Numbered from the stretch's first letter, positions 27,301-42,300 are shown. The stretch: 64,000 nucleotides of DNA from Tachypleus tridentatus (GCF_004210375.1 NC_134825.1:8556001-8620000); one strand, 5' to 3'. Notes: generated from the letters alone by a model not told the origin. Numbers and translations: made by a program.

Positions 27301-30300
27301 TATCACGTCTTTGGCACTGAACAGGTTAAACTATTTAACAGATGTAGTTAAAACTTGGTGTCACTTTCTATCCAGTTCTTTAAACTGGATTTAAACTATA
27401 CAATTGTTTTAGCTAAACGACCCTTGTTATTTTTTAGCTGTTTCTGTCAAGTCTCGACTAGCTTTACCAGGAGCTGTGAGAGAGCAGGCTTATAGAGATG
27501 CCTGTAAACCTAACCCTTGTCAAAATGATGGCTTTTGTATTCGTGTTGGAAGAGACAGCTATAGGTGCCAGTGTAGACACGGCTACAAAGGTAAGGTCAA
27601 TGAGTAAGAACAATATGAAAAATATGAGTATAAAGGTAAGAACAGTGTTTGGTTATGGACTTTCAGTGAATGGGCTCATTGTGAAGTAAGTAAATTCATG
27701 TATACATGGTTGGAAAGGTAAAGCTACCTCCAGAAAGCTGTGTCACCCATAAGACACAATTATAAAATTACATACAACCGATTAGATATAGCCTAACTCA
27801 TATAGATAAGGCTAGAAAACAGGCAGCTGTACGCAATTATGGCCAGATAATACTTCCAGTCATGTACATCCAAGGCCAACCTGCGAGTCTAGTTATGTAC
27901 AACCAATGTCATTCTTCAAATCCAGTTATTTATAAACAGAAAAAGTATATCTAGATGCAAACAGGATCAGAATACAAGTCCAGCTACATGCAGTAAGGGT
28001 CCATGGGCAAATCTGGCCACATAGAGTCAGAGACAACCCACGTAAAGATAGGGCCAAAGTGTAACATACGTACAAGAAACACAATGAAAACTATATTCGT
28101 GTATACAGTTAAACCAAGCAGTTAATATGTATGTTTGTAAAGCTATAGGCTAAAGTAATGCCAGTGTCAAGCCACACTTCATAATTACCAACTAAAAGAG
28201 GAGAAAGCGTTGGAATTATGAAAATTATTAAATAATTCATACAGTTTCAAAATAAAACGAACAAATAACGGTGGCTCACATCACGTCAAATTAATGGATA
28301 GGTTAGCAAAATAAAACAAACAAGACGGTCAGTACAGAAGCAATTACAAAACAAAGTTGGTATTTAAGCACCCATGTATGGAACTTTGGACAAAATTCAT
28401 TTTATAAAAATAATGCCTTTGAGGAAAATGCTAACAATAGGCTGGAACAAGTTAAATTTTAGCGGCAGAATGCGGAGCGTAACTTAGTGGAAAGAAGGCA
28501 CAACCCACAACCCCTCACGTCCACAGTCTGACGCACTACCAATAGGTCAAGTTCTTTCAGTGTTTATTCCAAGTCCAAAACTATAAACATGAGATTATTG
28601 AAAATACTTTCAGTTAGGTAGATCCACCATTAATTTTATAACTTACATTTGATGTATTTTTTAACACTTACGTTTTGAAGAAGGTATTTCTGATTAAATA
28701 GATAATGGATTCTTATTTCAAGCAAGGTAACAGCTGACAACGTGATTAAGTTATATAATCTATGGAAGTCAGTTGTATTAAATGTTGATTACAAATATTT
28801 TATTTTTCTTTCTTATTAGCTAAAACTTATTGCTTATAATTACCATGACTGGAAATCAATATTTGATCTCATATTTGGCGATTTTATACGTAATGTTACA
28901 GTATGGTTCTCTGAGACTTGTATGCTGTATGAAAGAAACTGGATTCTTAGACATGTTTACGTTGGTTGAGTATATTATGTTAAACTACTTTGAATATGCA
29001 AATCAGAAAATCACGTGACAACCACTATTTGCGTAAAGTCGCAGCTGAACAGGATGTATCAGAACTACAATTTGTAGCAACCCTCTCTGAAGCAAAATAT
29101 TGATACACTCAGATGATACAGAAATGCTCTAATTGGAGATTCACAATGTTACTTAATATCATTCGAAAACAAAGGATCATGGATCCACCTGGAACACCCT
29201 GACCATTCAGAAATTTGCAGTAAACTGAACTTCATCTGTGGTATGCAAAACAGAGCATCTTGTAACAGGTGAGAATACAAACATACAAAGGTCAGTGGTA
29301 AAAGCCATTCACATGTGCCACGACAAAGAAATCCTAACTGTAGAAATTGTATGAACGACGTTTAATCAGAGATAAGTTGCAGCACATTGTGACAAACCCC
29401 GAAACGTACGTGTATCTTCATAACTATAACAAGACTCGTGTAACCACTGGACGAAAACACCTTCAAAGTGGTACACGGTGTGTAACGCAACTTGTTTTAT
29501 TCAATGATTTATCATCGTCACTGGATACTGCGTCTCGAACGTGGATAAAAAGTCAAAGTGATCTTAGACCAACGTTCATGATCTTTTGAAGTAAGTTTAT
29601 ACCTCACAAAAATATCGGTTTTGTACAATTAAGAGACCAACAGGATACAGGTTCACCAAGATAAGGCTTTCAATCAAACGTCTCATACTTGCAACAGCGA
29701 CAGAATAAAATAGTTGCTCGCGTTGGATTTTTCGTTACTATTGAATTCAATGCTGGAAAACTGTTGTTCTTGTACACTGGGTGAATTATGGAAACCATGC
29801 AGGTTGGAGTGGCGTGATTTAAATAATAGCTACGTTTCAGGACTATTGCCAATATATACAGTCGTCAGACAAAGCATGACCGGACGTGAAAATATAAGCT
29901 ACAAGATTGTAATGATGTTCCAAAGTCATTTTATTATAACAAACTCAGCCTCTATATAAGGATTAAGTGATGTTCCGAAGTCATTTTATTATAACAAACT
30001 CAGCCTCTACATAATAATTAAGTGATGTTCCAAAGTCATTTTATTATAACAAACTCAGCCTCTATATAATAATTAAGTGATGTTCCAAAGTCATTTTATT
30101 ATAACAAACTCAGCCTCTACATAATGATTAAGTGATGTTCCAAAGTCATTTTATTATAACAAACTCAGCCTCTACATAATAATTAAGTGATGTTCCAAAG
30201 TCATTTTATTATAACAAACTCAGCCTCTATATAATAATTAAGTGATGTTCCAAAGTCATTTTATTATAACAAACTCAGCCTCCATGTAATGATTAAGTGA

Positions 30301-33300
30301 TGTTCCAAAGTCATTTTATTATAACAAACTCAGCCTCTATATAATGATTAAATGATGTTCCAAAGTCATTTTATTATAACAAACTCAGCCTCTATATAAT
30401 AATTAAGTGATGTTGCAAAGTCATTTTATTATAACAAACTCAGCCTCTATATAATGATTAAGTGATGTTCCAAAGTCATTTTATTATAACAAACTCAGCC
30501 TCTATATAATGATTAAATGATGTTCCAAAGTCATTTTATTATAACAAACTCAGCCTCTATATAATAATTAAGTGATGTTGCAAAGTCATTTTATTATAAC
30601 AAACTCAGCCTCTATATAATAATTAAGTGATGTTCCAAAGTCATTTTATTATAACAAACTCAGCCTCTGAATAATGATTAAGTGATGTTACAAAGACATT
30701 TTATCATAACAAACTCAGCCTCTATATAATAATTAAGTGATGTTCCAAAGTCATTTTATTATAACAAACTCAGTCTCTGAATAATGATTAAGTGATGTTA
30801 CAAAGTCATTTTATTATAACAAACTCAGCCTCTATATAATAATTAAGTGATGTTCCAAAGTCATTTTATAATAACAAACTCAGCCTCTATGTAATGATTA
30901 AGTGATGTTGCAAAGTCATTTTATTATAACAAACTCAGCCTCTATATAATGATTAAGTGATGTTCCAAAGTCATTTTATTATAACAAACACAGCCTCTAC
31001 ATAATAATTAAGTGATGTTCCAAAGTCATTTTATTATAACAAACTCAGCCTCTATATAATAATTAAGTGATGTTCCAAAGTCATTTTATTATAACAAACT
31101 CAGCCTCTATATAATGATTAAGTGATGTTCCAAAGTCATTTTATTATAACAAACTCAGCCTCTACATAATAATTAAGTGATGTTCCAAAGTCATTTTATT
31201 ATAACAAACTCAGCCTCTATATAATAATTAAGTGATGTTCCAAAGTCATTTTATTATAACAAACTCAGCCTCTGAATAATGATTAAGTGATGTTACAAAG
31301 ACATTTTATCATAACAAACTCAGCCTCTATATAATAATTAAGTGATGTTCCAAAGTCATTTTATTATAACAAACTCAGTCTCTGAATAATGATTAAGTGA
31401 TGTTACAAAGTCATTTTATTATAACAAACTCAGCCTCTATATAATAATTAAGTGATGTTTCAAAGTCATTTTATCATAACAAACTCAGTCTCTATATAAT
31501 GATTAAGTGATGTTCCAAAGTCATTTTATTATAACAAACTCAGCCTCTATATAATGATTAAGTGATGTTCCAAAGTCATTTTATTATAACAAACTCAGCC
31601 TCTATATAATGATTAAGTGATATTCCAAAGTCATTTTATTATAACAAACTCAGCCTCTATATAATGATTAAGTGATGTTCCAAAGTCATTTTATTATAAC
31701 AAACTCAGCCTCCATGTAATGATTAAGTGATGTTGCAAAGTCATTTTATTATAACAAACTCAGCCTCTACATAATGATTAAGTGATGTTCCAAAGTCATT
31801 TTATTATAACAAACTCAGCCTCTATATAATGATTAAGTGATGTTCCAAAGTCATTTTATTATAACAAACTCACCCTCTATATAATGATTAAGTGATGTTC
31901 CAAAGTCATTTTATTATAACAAACTCAGCCTCTATATAATGATTAAGTGATGTTCCAAAGTCATTTTATTATAACAAACTCAGCCTCTATATAATGGTTA
32001 AGTGATGTTCCAAAGTCATTTTATTATAACAAACTCAGCCTCTATATAATGATTAAGTTCTTGTATTTGTAAAATGTTACATTGTATCGCTGTGATACCA
32101 GTGAACAAAGAATCGTGCAAACTTTAATCCAAAATTATTTTCTTTCTTAAAATTCAACTGTCAATGGTGTGTGTGAGGTACATCTTTAATTATGTATTAA
32201 AATAATCTCACGTAGGTCGTGAGTGTCAGGTGCCTTATTGTCCAGAAAGGTTCTGCTACAATGGAGGTTCTTGCAGTCTCTACTTTACCGGTGTTCTTGG
32301 TTGCATGTGTCCACCAGAATTTACTGGATTTCACTGTGAAAACAGAATAGGTAAGATCCATGTAATTCATCTTAACAAACTAATGTTTAGAATGAGGACC
32401 AGTATATATCTAAATATGTTTGATATTTCTACTTTACTAAAGCCAGGTGACAACATTTCTCTTTTCGAATATACATGCGTTGAGTTAATTCGCCTGTTTT
32501 TGTTGATTTCAATAGTATTCCCCAAATGTTTATACACAGTTCTTTGTAAATAAAGCCCAATTAAACATATCTCATCTAAGAGACACTATAATTTTAAATG
32601 TTTACAGTGACTCATCTGTATGTGAACTCTAACATCAGAGAAGAAATATACTAATTTCATTCTTCTATTTTTTTAGAAATTGATCCATGTTTACACAACA
32701 AATGTCAGAACAAGGGAAGATGCATCCCTCTTAAGAAGGATTACACGTGTGCTTGTTCTTCTCGATATACAGGTAATTAATTACCTTCTCATTACCATTC
32801 ATTGTTTCTCCTTCTCAAAATAAAGTATTCAAGAAAAATTGTAATATTTGGAGAGAATATCAACAATAGTAATATTTGATTTTATAGGATAGAATATCAC
32901 CAATTGTAATATTTGGTGTTATAGAATAGAATATCAACAATAGTAATATTTGGAGTGATAGGAAAGAATATCAACAATTGTAATATTTGGTTTTATAGGA
33001 TAGAATATCACCAATTGTAATATTTGGTGTTATAGAATAGAATATCAACAATAGTAATATTTGGAGTGATAGGAAAGAATATCAACAATTGTAATATTTG
33101 GTTTGATAGGATAGAATATCAAGAATTGTAATGTTTGGTGTTATAGGACAGAATATCAACAATTGTAATATTTGGTTTTATAGGATAGAATATCACCAAT
33201 TGTAATATTTGGTGTTATAGAATAGAATATCAACAATAGTAATATTTGGAGTGATAGGAAAGAATATCAACAATTGTAATATTTGGTTTGATAGGATAGA

Positions 33301-36300
33301 ATATCAAGAATTGTAATGTTTGGTGTTATAGGACAGAATATCAACAATTGTAATATTTGGTTTTATAGGATAGAATATCAACAATATTAATATTTGGTTT
33401 TATGGGATAGAATATCAACAATTGTAATATTTGGTGTTACATAATAGAATATCAACAATAGTAATATTTGGTGTGATAGGAAAGAATATCAACAGTAGTA
33501 ATATTTGGTGTTGTAGAATAGAATATCAACAATTGTAATATTTGGCTTTATAGGATAGAATATCAACAATTGTAATATTTGGTTTGATATGATAGAATAT
33601 CAACAATTGTAATATTTGGTTTGATATGATAGAATATCAACAATTGTAATATTTGGTTTTATGGGATAGATTATCAACAATAGTAATATTTGGTCTTGTA
33701 GAACAGAATATCAACAGTAGTGATACTTGGTGTGATAGGATAGAATATCAACAATAGTAATATTTGGTGTGATAGGAAAGAATATGAACAATTGTAATAT
33801 TTGGTTTGATAGGATAGAATATCAACAATTGTAATGTTTGGTGTAATAGGACAGAATATCAACAATTGTAATGTTTGGTGTAATAGGACAGAATATGAAC
33901 AATTGTAATATTTGGTGTTATAGGATACAATATCAACAAAAATAATATTTGGTGTGATAGGATAGAATATCAACAATTGTAATATTTTGTGTTATAGGAT
34001 AGAATATCAACATTAGTAATATTTGGTGTGATGGGATAGATTATCAGCAATAGTAATATTTGGTGTTGTAGAATAGAATATCAACAATTGTAATATTTGG
34101 CTTTATAGAATAGAATATCAACAATAGTAATATTTGGTGTAATAGGATAGAATATCAACAATAGTAATATTTGGTGTTGTAGAATAGAATATCAACAATT
34201 GTAATATTTGGTGTTACAGAATAGAATATCAACAGTAGTAATATTTGGCTTTATAGAATAGAATATCAACAATAGTAATATTTGGCTTTATAGAATAGAA
34301 TATAAACAATTGTAATATTTGGTTTTATAGGATAGAATATCAACAATTGTAATATTTGGTTTTATAGGATAGAATTTCAACAATTGTTATATTTGGTTTT
34401 ATAGGATAGAATTTCAACAATTATAATATTTGGTTTTATAGGATAGAATATCAAGAATTGTAATATTTGGTTTTATAGGATAGAATATCAAGAATTGTAA
34501 TATTTGGTTTTATAGGATAGAATATCAACAATAGTAATATTTGGCTTTATAGAATAGAATATCAACAATTGTAATATTTGGTTTTATAGGATAGAATATC
34601 AACAATTGTAATATTTGGTTTTATAGGATAGAATTTCAACAATTGTTATATTTGGTTTTATAGGATAGAATTTCAGCAATTATAATATTTGGTTTTATAG
34701 GATAGAATATCAAGAATTGTAATATTTGGTTTTATAGGATAGAATATCAACAATTGTAATATTTGGTTTTATAGGATAGAATTTCAACAATTGTTATATT
34801 TGGTTTTATAGGATAGAATTTCAACAATTATAATATTTGGTTTTATAGGATAGAATATCAAGAATTGTAATATTTGGTTTTATAGGATAGAATATCAAGA
34901 ATTGTAATATTTGGTGTGATGGGATAGTCTATCTTGAATGAAGTGTGATTCAACTGAAAAATTTTAATTTTCCATTAGCTATACAGTGATTACAGGGATA
35001 TTTTTTAAAAGAAAAACTGAACATGAAAGAAGGCAGAGAAAACAACAACAATGAAACTTAGTTGGTAAAAACAAAAGTTTGAAAAAACCTTCATTACATC
35101 AGTCAATAAAAATGGTCTTTTCATTCTTATGGTTTTGTTTTCTTATGATATTCACTCGTTGCTTCATCAGTGGCTTAACGGAAACTATGAGAACTTATAA
35201 TGTTAAAAATGTGGTTTCAGTACCCATTGTAAAAATAGCATAAAGTGCTTATTGCTTAGCTTTGTGCTCAACAACAAAGAAATCTCCACCCTTTATCTGT
35301 TATTTGTTAAAGTTATTTTAATTAAGATATCAAAACTTATCATGTGCCCCTATCGGCTCAGAGATGAATCTGAAGGCCTAAAACGCTAAAAACCAAATTG
35401 CAAACATTGTTTTTAACTTATATTTTATATTTTACCAACTTGACTTTAATACACTTCAGCCATTTGTCATCTTTCCTAGCCTTTCTTAGTATGATTTTCA
35501 AATGTAGTTATAACATCTTTCTGTTAACAAAGAGTTTATAACTTTATCATACAGGTCTTTATTGCCAGTATCGCCAGTGTAGGAAGCTGTACCGACAGTT
35601 TTACTGTCTGAATGGAGGAACTTGTGGCATCAGAACAAACCACCATCGGTCTGCCGTGTGTACGTGTCCTCCTGGATATAGTGGAAAAAGATGCGAAAAT
35701 ATCGAAGGTAAATCTTCTTCGTAGATTACTGTTTTAAGATTTGTAATATATGGAGGATTAGATAATATTTGTTTCTTTGAAAAGGGGTATTATTTTTTAA
35801 TATTTTTCGTTCTGTTGCATAGAATATAATTTGCCATAGTTGATGACTTTAAAATATGTGTAACTGAACCTCATAATTACTGACTGTACGTTTGTTTTTC
35901 AATTCCGCGGAAAGCTACATGAAGACTATCTGCGCTAACCATTCCTAACTGAGCAGTGTAAGACTTGAGGGATGGCAGCTAGCCATCACCACCCACCGCC
36001 AACTCTTGCGCTACTATTTTACCAACGAATAGTGGGATTGACCGTTACATTATAACACCCCCACGGCTGAAAGGGCGACCATGTTTGATGCGACGGGGAT
36101 TCGAACCCGCGACTCCCTGATTACGAGACGATAGCCTTAACCACCTGGACATGCCAGGCCCTTTCATTAGTTAATTGCACCAAACAAGTCTGACGGAGTT
36201 TCTTTGTACACTAACAGCACAATACCAGATGAGCTAGCCCAAGATATGGTGATTTGTTTTACATAAGCACAGCTGTAACAGACCAGCTAAGTCTACAGAT

Positions 36301-39300
36301 CTTGTTTTGTTGTACAATAAAAACAGCAATAGTAGACCAGCTAGGTTTACAGATGTGTTGTTGTAAATAAAAACTGCAATAGTAGACCAGCTAGATCTAC
36401 AGATGTTTTGTTTTAAATAAAATCTGCAACAGTAGACCAGCTAGGTGTACAGATGCTGCTTTATTGTAAATAAAAACTGCAATAGTAAAACAGCTAGGTT
36501 TACAGATGTTTTGTTGTAAATAAAAACTGCATTAGTAGACCAGCTAGGTTTACAGATGTTTTGTTGTAAATAAAAACTTCAATAGTAGACCAGCTAGGTC
36601 TACAAATGCTGCTTTGTTGTACAAAGAAAATAGCAGTACAAAACCAGTTAGATCGATGGACGTGGGTCGTTTGTAAAGCCATCAGGTTTTTCAATGTACT
36701 ATATGTATTACGTTGTTATACTCACATCAATGAATCCATATTTACCTATACATTCTACCACAACAAGAACCCTTGTGTTGCTGCCTTTTCTATTTGCCTT
36801 TACTCATAGTTACTCATAAAGGGTAGAATTCCTAAAACTCGTATTATTCGGTGACGAGTGGTTAAACGAGTGAGATATTTAACATCATATTTGCTCAGTG
36901 TATGTAATATGTGATGCCTCATTTCGTCTTTAATCACACACAGCAAACTGATAAGATTTCTATAATTATTTTCAGCTGATCACCTAAAGGTTTTAGCTCA
37001 TGTTACCAACAAATAATGTTAGGTCATCCCTTAAGCAATGTCCGATTTGAGGTTCAAAAAATGAGAAAGGATTTCAAAGGCTTTTAATGTTATTTAATCA
37101 ATAATGTATATTCGATTATTAATAATTACTTCCTGCCAACGATTCACAAGCTTCTGAATGTCACTTGTATAAAATTATTGTGGTTTGAAGGAAAATAATG
37201 TTGGAAGAGTAGTGTTGACATCTTCATGTGTTCCAAGCTCTTTTCCATCAAAATAGTTCTACAAACTTCTGAATAGATGATAATCATATGGGACAAGGTC
37301 TGGAGATTAAGGAAGATGTGAAAGTTTTTCCCAATCTAGCTCTTCAATATTTGCATATTTCATCCTTGCTGTATGGGGCCATGCATTATTCTGGTGTAAC
37401 ACAACACCTTTACAATTGATCAAAGCAGGACTATTTTCTTTCAGTTCATCGTTCAAGTGCTCTAACTGTTGAAAAAAGAAGTCTGATGTAATCATTACAC
37501 TGAGTGGCAGCAACTAAAAGTAGATCACACCAACAATATCCCAGCAAACGCTCAACAAGACTTTCCTAAAGGGGGGGTCCATTTTGGGCTGTGCTTTAGC
37601 CAATGTACAGTCATGTGAAAAGTTAAGACACCCTATGAAAGCCTGTGTAATTTTGTAACATTTTTGGATATATAGATATTTAATCTCAATTTTAACAATA
37701 CTGAGAGATCATAGGAATATAACTAAACAATTAAAACTGAAGAAAAGACTTTTCAAGATCTTCTGTAAATGTCATGCTACAAAAATGCATATTCTAACTG
37801 AGGAAAAAGTTAGGACACCCTACCCCCTAATAGTTAGTGTTATCCCATTTGGCTCAAATAACTGCAGTGAGACGCTTCTTGTAGCCATCTACCAGTCTCT
37901 GACATTGGTCTGAAGAAAGTTAACCCCACTCCTCAATGCAGAATTCTTTCAGCTGTGAGATGTATGAGGGATTTTTTGCATGTACAGCCCATTTCAAGTC
38001 ACCCCACCTTATCTCAATGGGATTTAGATTTGGGCGTTGACTTGGCTATTCCAGGACTCTCCATTACTTAGTTTTTCAGCCAGCCCTTGGTGGATTTACT
38101 GGTATGTTTTTGGTTATTGTCGTGTTGCAGGGTCCAGTTCCGCTTCAGCTTTAATTTTCTTACAGATGGTCTCACGTGATCCTCAAGTACCCTCTGATAC
38201 ATTGTAGAATTCATGGTGGATTCTATGATTGTAAGCTGTCCAGGTCCTGCTGCAGCAAAGCAGCCCCAAACCATGACACTTCTACCTCCATGCTTCACAG
38301 TTGGTATGGGGTTCTTTTCCTGGAATGCTTATTTGGTTTATGCCAAACATGTCCTCTGTTCTGGTGTCCATATAATTTAAATCTGGACTCATTTGTCCAA
38401 AGAACATTATTCCAGAAGTCGTGGTCTTTGTATACATTCTCTCTGGCAAACTTCAGTCTGGCCTTGATGTTTCTCTTAGAGAGCGAAGGTTTCCTCCTTG
38501 CATGCCTCCCATGCAAGTTAAACTTGTGCAGTCTCTTTCTGATTGTAGAGGCATGCACTTTCACATCAGCAGTAGCCAGAGCCTGCTGTAGGTCCCGTGA
38601 TGACATGTTAGGGCATTTGGAGACCTCTTTTAGCATCTTGCGGTCTGCTCTCGGGGTGAACTTGCTTGGGTGATCAGACCTGGGCATGTTGGCAGTTGTT
38701 TTGAAAGCCCTCCACTTGTTGACTATTTTCCAGACAGTGGAATGACCGATTTCAAAATCTTTTGGAATCTTTTTAAATCCCTCACCAGACTCATAAGCTG
38801 CTACAATTTTCTTTCTGAAGGCCTCAGACAGCTCTTTTGCTCTCACCATGGTGCTAACTCTCACTTCAACAGTCAGGAGCACACCAAACTAAATGTCTGA
38901 GGTTTAAATAGGACAACCCTCATTCAAAATGCTGAGTAACGATCTTCTAATCATGTGCACCTGGTGTGATACACCATTGTGTGAGTTGAGCCATTTTAAG
39001 TGGAAATAAATGTGGGGGTGTCCTAACTTTTTCCTCAGTTAGAATATGCATTTTTGTAGAATTACATTTACAGAAGATCTTGAAAATTTTTTTCTTCAGT
39101 TTTAATTGTTTAGTTATATTCCTATAATCTCTCAGTATTGTTGAAATTGATATTAAATATCTATATATCCAAAAATGTTACAAAAATACACAGGCTTTCA
39201 TAGGGTGCCCTAACTTTTTCACATGACTGTACCTGCACTGAACCATTGTCTGCAGCGCTTAATATTTTTTAGACAGGTTAGTGACATTCACGACAGTGTA

Positions 39301-42300
39301 GAAAAGTGCAAAAGTGCAAAAAAGAACCTCATACCAACTGTGAAGCATGGAGGTGGAAGTGTCATGGTTTGGGGCTGCTTTGCTGCAGCAGGACCTGGAC
39401 AGTTCACAATCATGGAATCCACCATGAATTCTACCATGTATCAGAGGGTGCTTGAGGATCATGTGAGACCATCTGTAAGAAAATTAAAGCTGAAGCGGAA
39501 CTGGACCCTGCAACACGACAATAACCAAAAACATACCAGTAAATCCACCAAGGACTGGCTGAAAACTAAGAAATGGAGAGTCCTGGAATGGCCGAGTCAA
39601 AGCCCAGATCTTAATCCCATTGAGATGCTGTGGGGTGACTTGAAACGGGCTGTACATGCAAGAAACCCCTCAAACATCTCACAGCTGAAAGAATTCTGCA
39701 TTGAGGGGTGGGGCAAACTTTCTTCAGACCGATGTCAGAGACTGGTAGATGGCTACAAGAAGCGTCTCACTGCAGTTATTTGAGCCAAATGGGATAACAC
39801 TAACTATTAGGGGGTAGGGTGTCCTAACTTTTTCCTCAGTTAGAATATGCAATTTTGTAGAATTACATTTACAGAAGATCTTGAAAAGTCTTTTCTTCAG
39901 TTTTACTTGCTTTGTTATATTCCTATAATCTCTCAGTATTGTTGAAATTGATATTAAATATCTATATATCCAAAAATGTTACAAAAATACACAGGCTTTC
40001 ATAGGGTGCCCTAACTTTTTCACATGACTGTACCTGCACTGAACCATTGTCTGCAGCGCTTAATATTTTTTAGACAGGTTAGTGACGTTCACGACAGTGT
40101 AGAAAAGTGCAAATGTCCACTCTTGCTCTAAGGTTGGCTTCTGTCAAACCACGAAGGACCCATTTCCTAAGTTTTGGCACCTTTCCAAGCTGTTGCAGAT
40201 TACAGTGAACTGTTGAATGGGTTGAATTAAGCTTCTGTACTAGTTCTTTAATTGCTACAACACAATGTTCATCAAATGCAGCCAGCATCAAGTCAACTAA
40301 ACTCAACAGGATGGCCAAAACATGCCACATTACTTAAGCTGTAGTCACCTGATCTGAACTTCTGATACCAGCTTTGACATTATCTTTTACTGAGAGACTC
40401 TGCATCATAAACACCTTGAATGTTTCATGTTGTTTCTACTGCACTATTGCCTTTTTTAATCTCATAAAGCATTATATGTCTAATGTGCTCCTCAGTCACA
40501 TCCATCTTCATAAGGGTTTATTTGATTATTTATCTGAAAAAGTGGAGTTGGGTTAGTTTCTTTTATTTCTCTGAACATTTTGATATACGTCCTACTACCT
40601 ACTTTAGTCATTAAAGCCTTCTACAAAGACAGAAATAAATTTTCGTACATTACTTATGGGATGACCTGATACATTAATATCATGAGATATAAAATTCCAG
40701 ATGATTGTGTGAAAATACAAACTAAATAATCTCTCTGTAGATGAATATTTTCGTGCGAATTTTCCTTTGTTCTAGAATATTTCTGCGTGGCTACATAAGG
40801 AGTTGTTTTCACATGTTTTAAACCACTGTTAGGACTAAATTGTTTTTCCAATCTGTAGATAGTTTATCATCTCACATCACTCAACGAACGTACAAGCGGT
40901 GAAGATGTTGTAGAAGTATTCATGGGTAAGTTTAATAAATGTTTTTAAAGACAAGTTTGTTTGTCTCGATTTTGAATTTTGCGTAAAGCTACACGAGGGC
41001 TATCTGTGCTAGCCGTTCCTAATTTAGCAGTGTAAGACTAGAGGGAAGGCAGCTAGTCATTACCACCCACCGTTAACTCTTGGGCTATTCTTTTACCAAC
41101 AACTAGTGGGATTGACCGTAACAATAACGCCCCTAGAGCTGAAAAGGCGAGCATGTTTGATATGACAGAAATCCGATTACGAGTCGAGCGCCTTAACCAC
41201 CTGGCCATGCCAGGCCTTAGAGACAAGTATCAGCGTCTATATATTGTTCAGAGTTAGTTTATTTGTAAAATTAAAGTATTAGTGTCAGGTAGGTGTAAAC
41301 ACACAATAGTAGTAATACTTTAGTGGGTGATTGTTGTTTGTTATGAAGCACAAAAGGCTATCTGTGCTCTGCCCATCAGAAGTATCGAAAGCCGAATTTT
41401 AGTTTTAAGTCCGCAGACATAACGCTGTGTCACTAGAAACTTAGTGGGTGATTCATCTGCAGTATCGAATCTCTTTTTCAAGAAATGCAAAGACTTAGAA
41501 GAAAATTGTTCGAGATAATTGGGCACTTTTTCGCAGACGCTGTTTTGGTTGTACAGTAGAAACAACGACACCTGACCAGCCAAGATTTATTGTACAACTT
41601 GGTTTCGTGTAGATGGAGTTTTGTCGTGTAATAAGACCAACAACAAGAGGCCTTGTAAGATATTTTTCTCCAGACTGCACGACAGAACTGACTTTCCGTT
41701 CTTTATTATTCAGAAAAGAAAAAAAAAATCTCTAAAATATTGTTTAGATCTCTTCTGTAAGAGTAATAATATTACACGGCAATAATAGTAGCAAAAAACA
41801 CAGAACAAAAAATGTCTGTTGTCTTTAATCTCAATAACAAAAAATAAAAACTGTCCACCTTTACTCTTAACTGTAGCAAACATGTTAGACCGATATCTAA
41901 CGTGACTTTTTGTGTAGGCGTGCACAAAAATTGTTAAAAACTGATAAGTTTTTTTGTTCAATAACTTTGCACGTGACCTGTACTCGGGCCAAATTTGACA
42001 TCGAATTGGAGGTTGCGAAGATCTATCAGTATACAAAATTTGAAAAAAAAAAGTTTAAAAGTTAAATAAGTTTTTCTATCAAATAAATTTTCCCTACTTT
42101 TTGGTGCGTAGAAAAAAAATCAAAATTGAAAATATCTCGTGTATTTCTTAACGGATTGCCTCGAAACTTGGCATATAAAGTAAGGGCCCAGAAAAACACA
42201 TCCAGTGAAAGTTTGGATTACCTCAGTCCGAGCTACAGAAAGTGAATTATCGGTAATAACACACAGTGCCCCCTACAGGTTGTTTTGGCCACACGACTGC

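Larger units (their letters stand above)
37021..40667 (-). mobile_element. mariner element split by Tc1 insertion
   Basis: The left end AGGTCATCCCTTAAGCAATG at 37021 pairs with the right end (minus strand) AGGTCATCCCATAAGTAATG at 40667. These mariner-type inverted repeats enclose two minus-strand transposase pieces. The N-terminal part (about 40330-40090) carries the HTH and STVHCNLQQLGKV plus RVDICTFL. The C-terminal part (about 37600-37100) carries INCKGVVLHQNNAWPHTA and, with frame breaks, YSPDL and LFRSL motifs. The middle is occupied by a Tc1 element and a rearranged block. It has many frame breaks and is dead. Confidence 0.8.

Noticed and set aside
28830-29959. Small plus-strand open frames in intron 7
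   Set aside because: No recognised domain, no supporting splice sites in phase with the gene; likely chance.
6756-34925. Possible CRISPR-like arrays
   Set aside because: Units are head-to-tail with no unique spacers, in a eukaryotic gene, and no cas genes are present.
38176-38900. Plus-strand open frames over the Tc1 element (and minus-strand ones at 57819-58544)
   Set aside because: Antisense shadows of the transposase; no family motifs.
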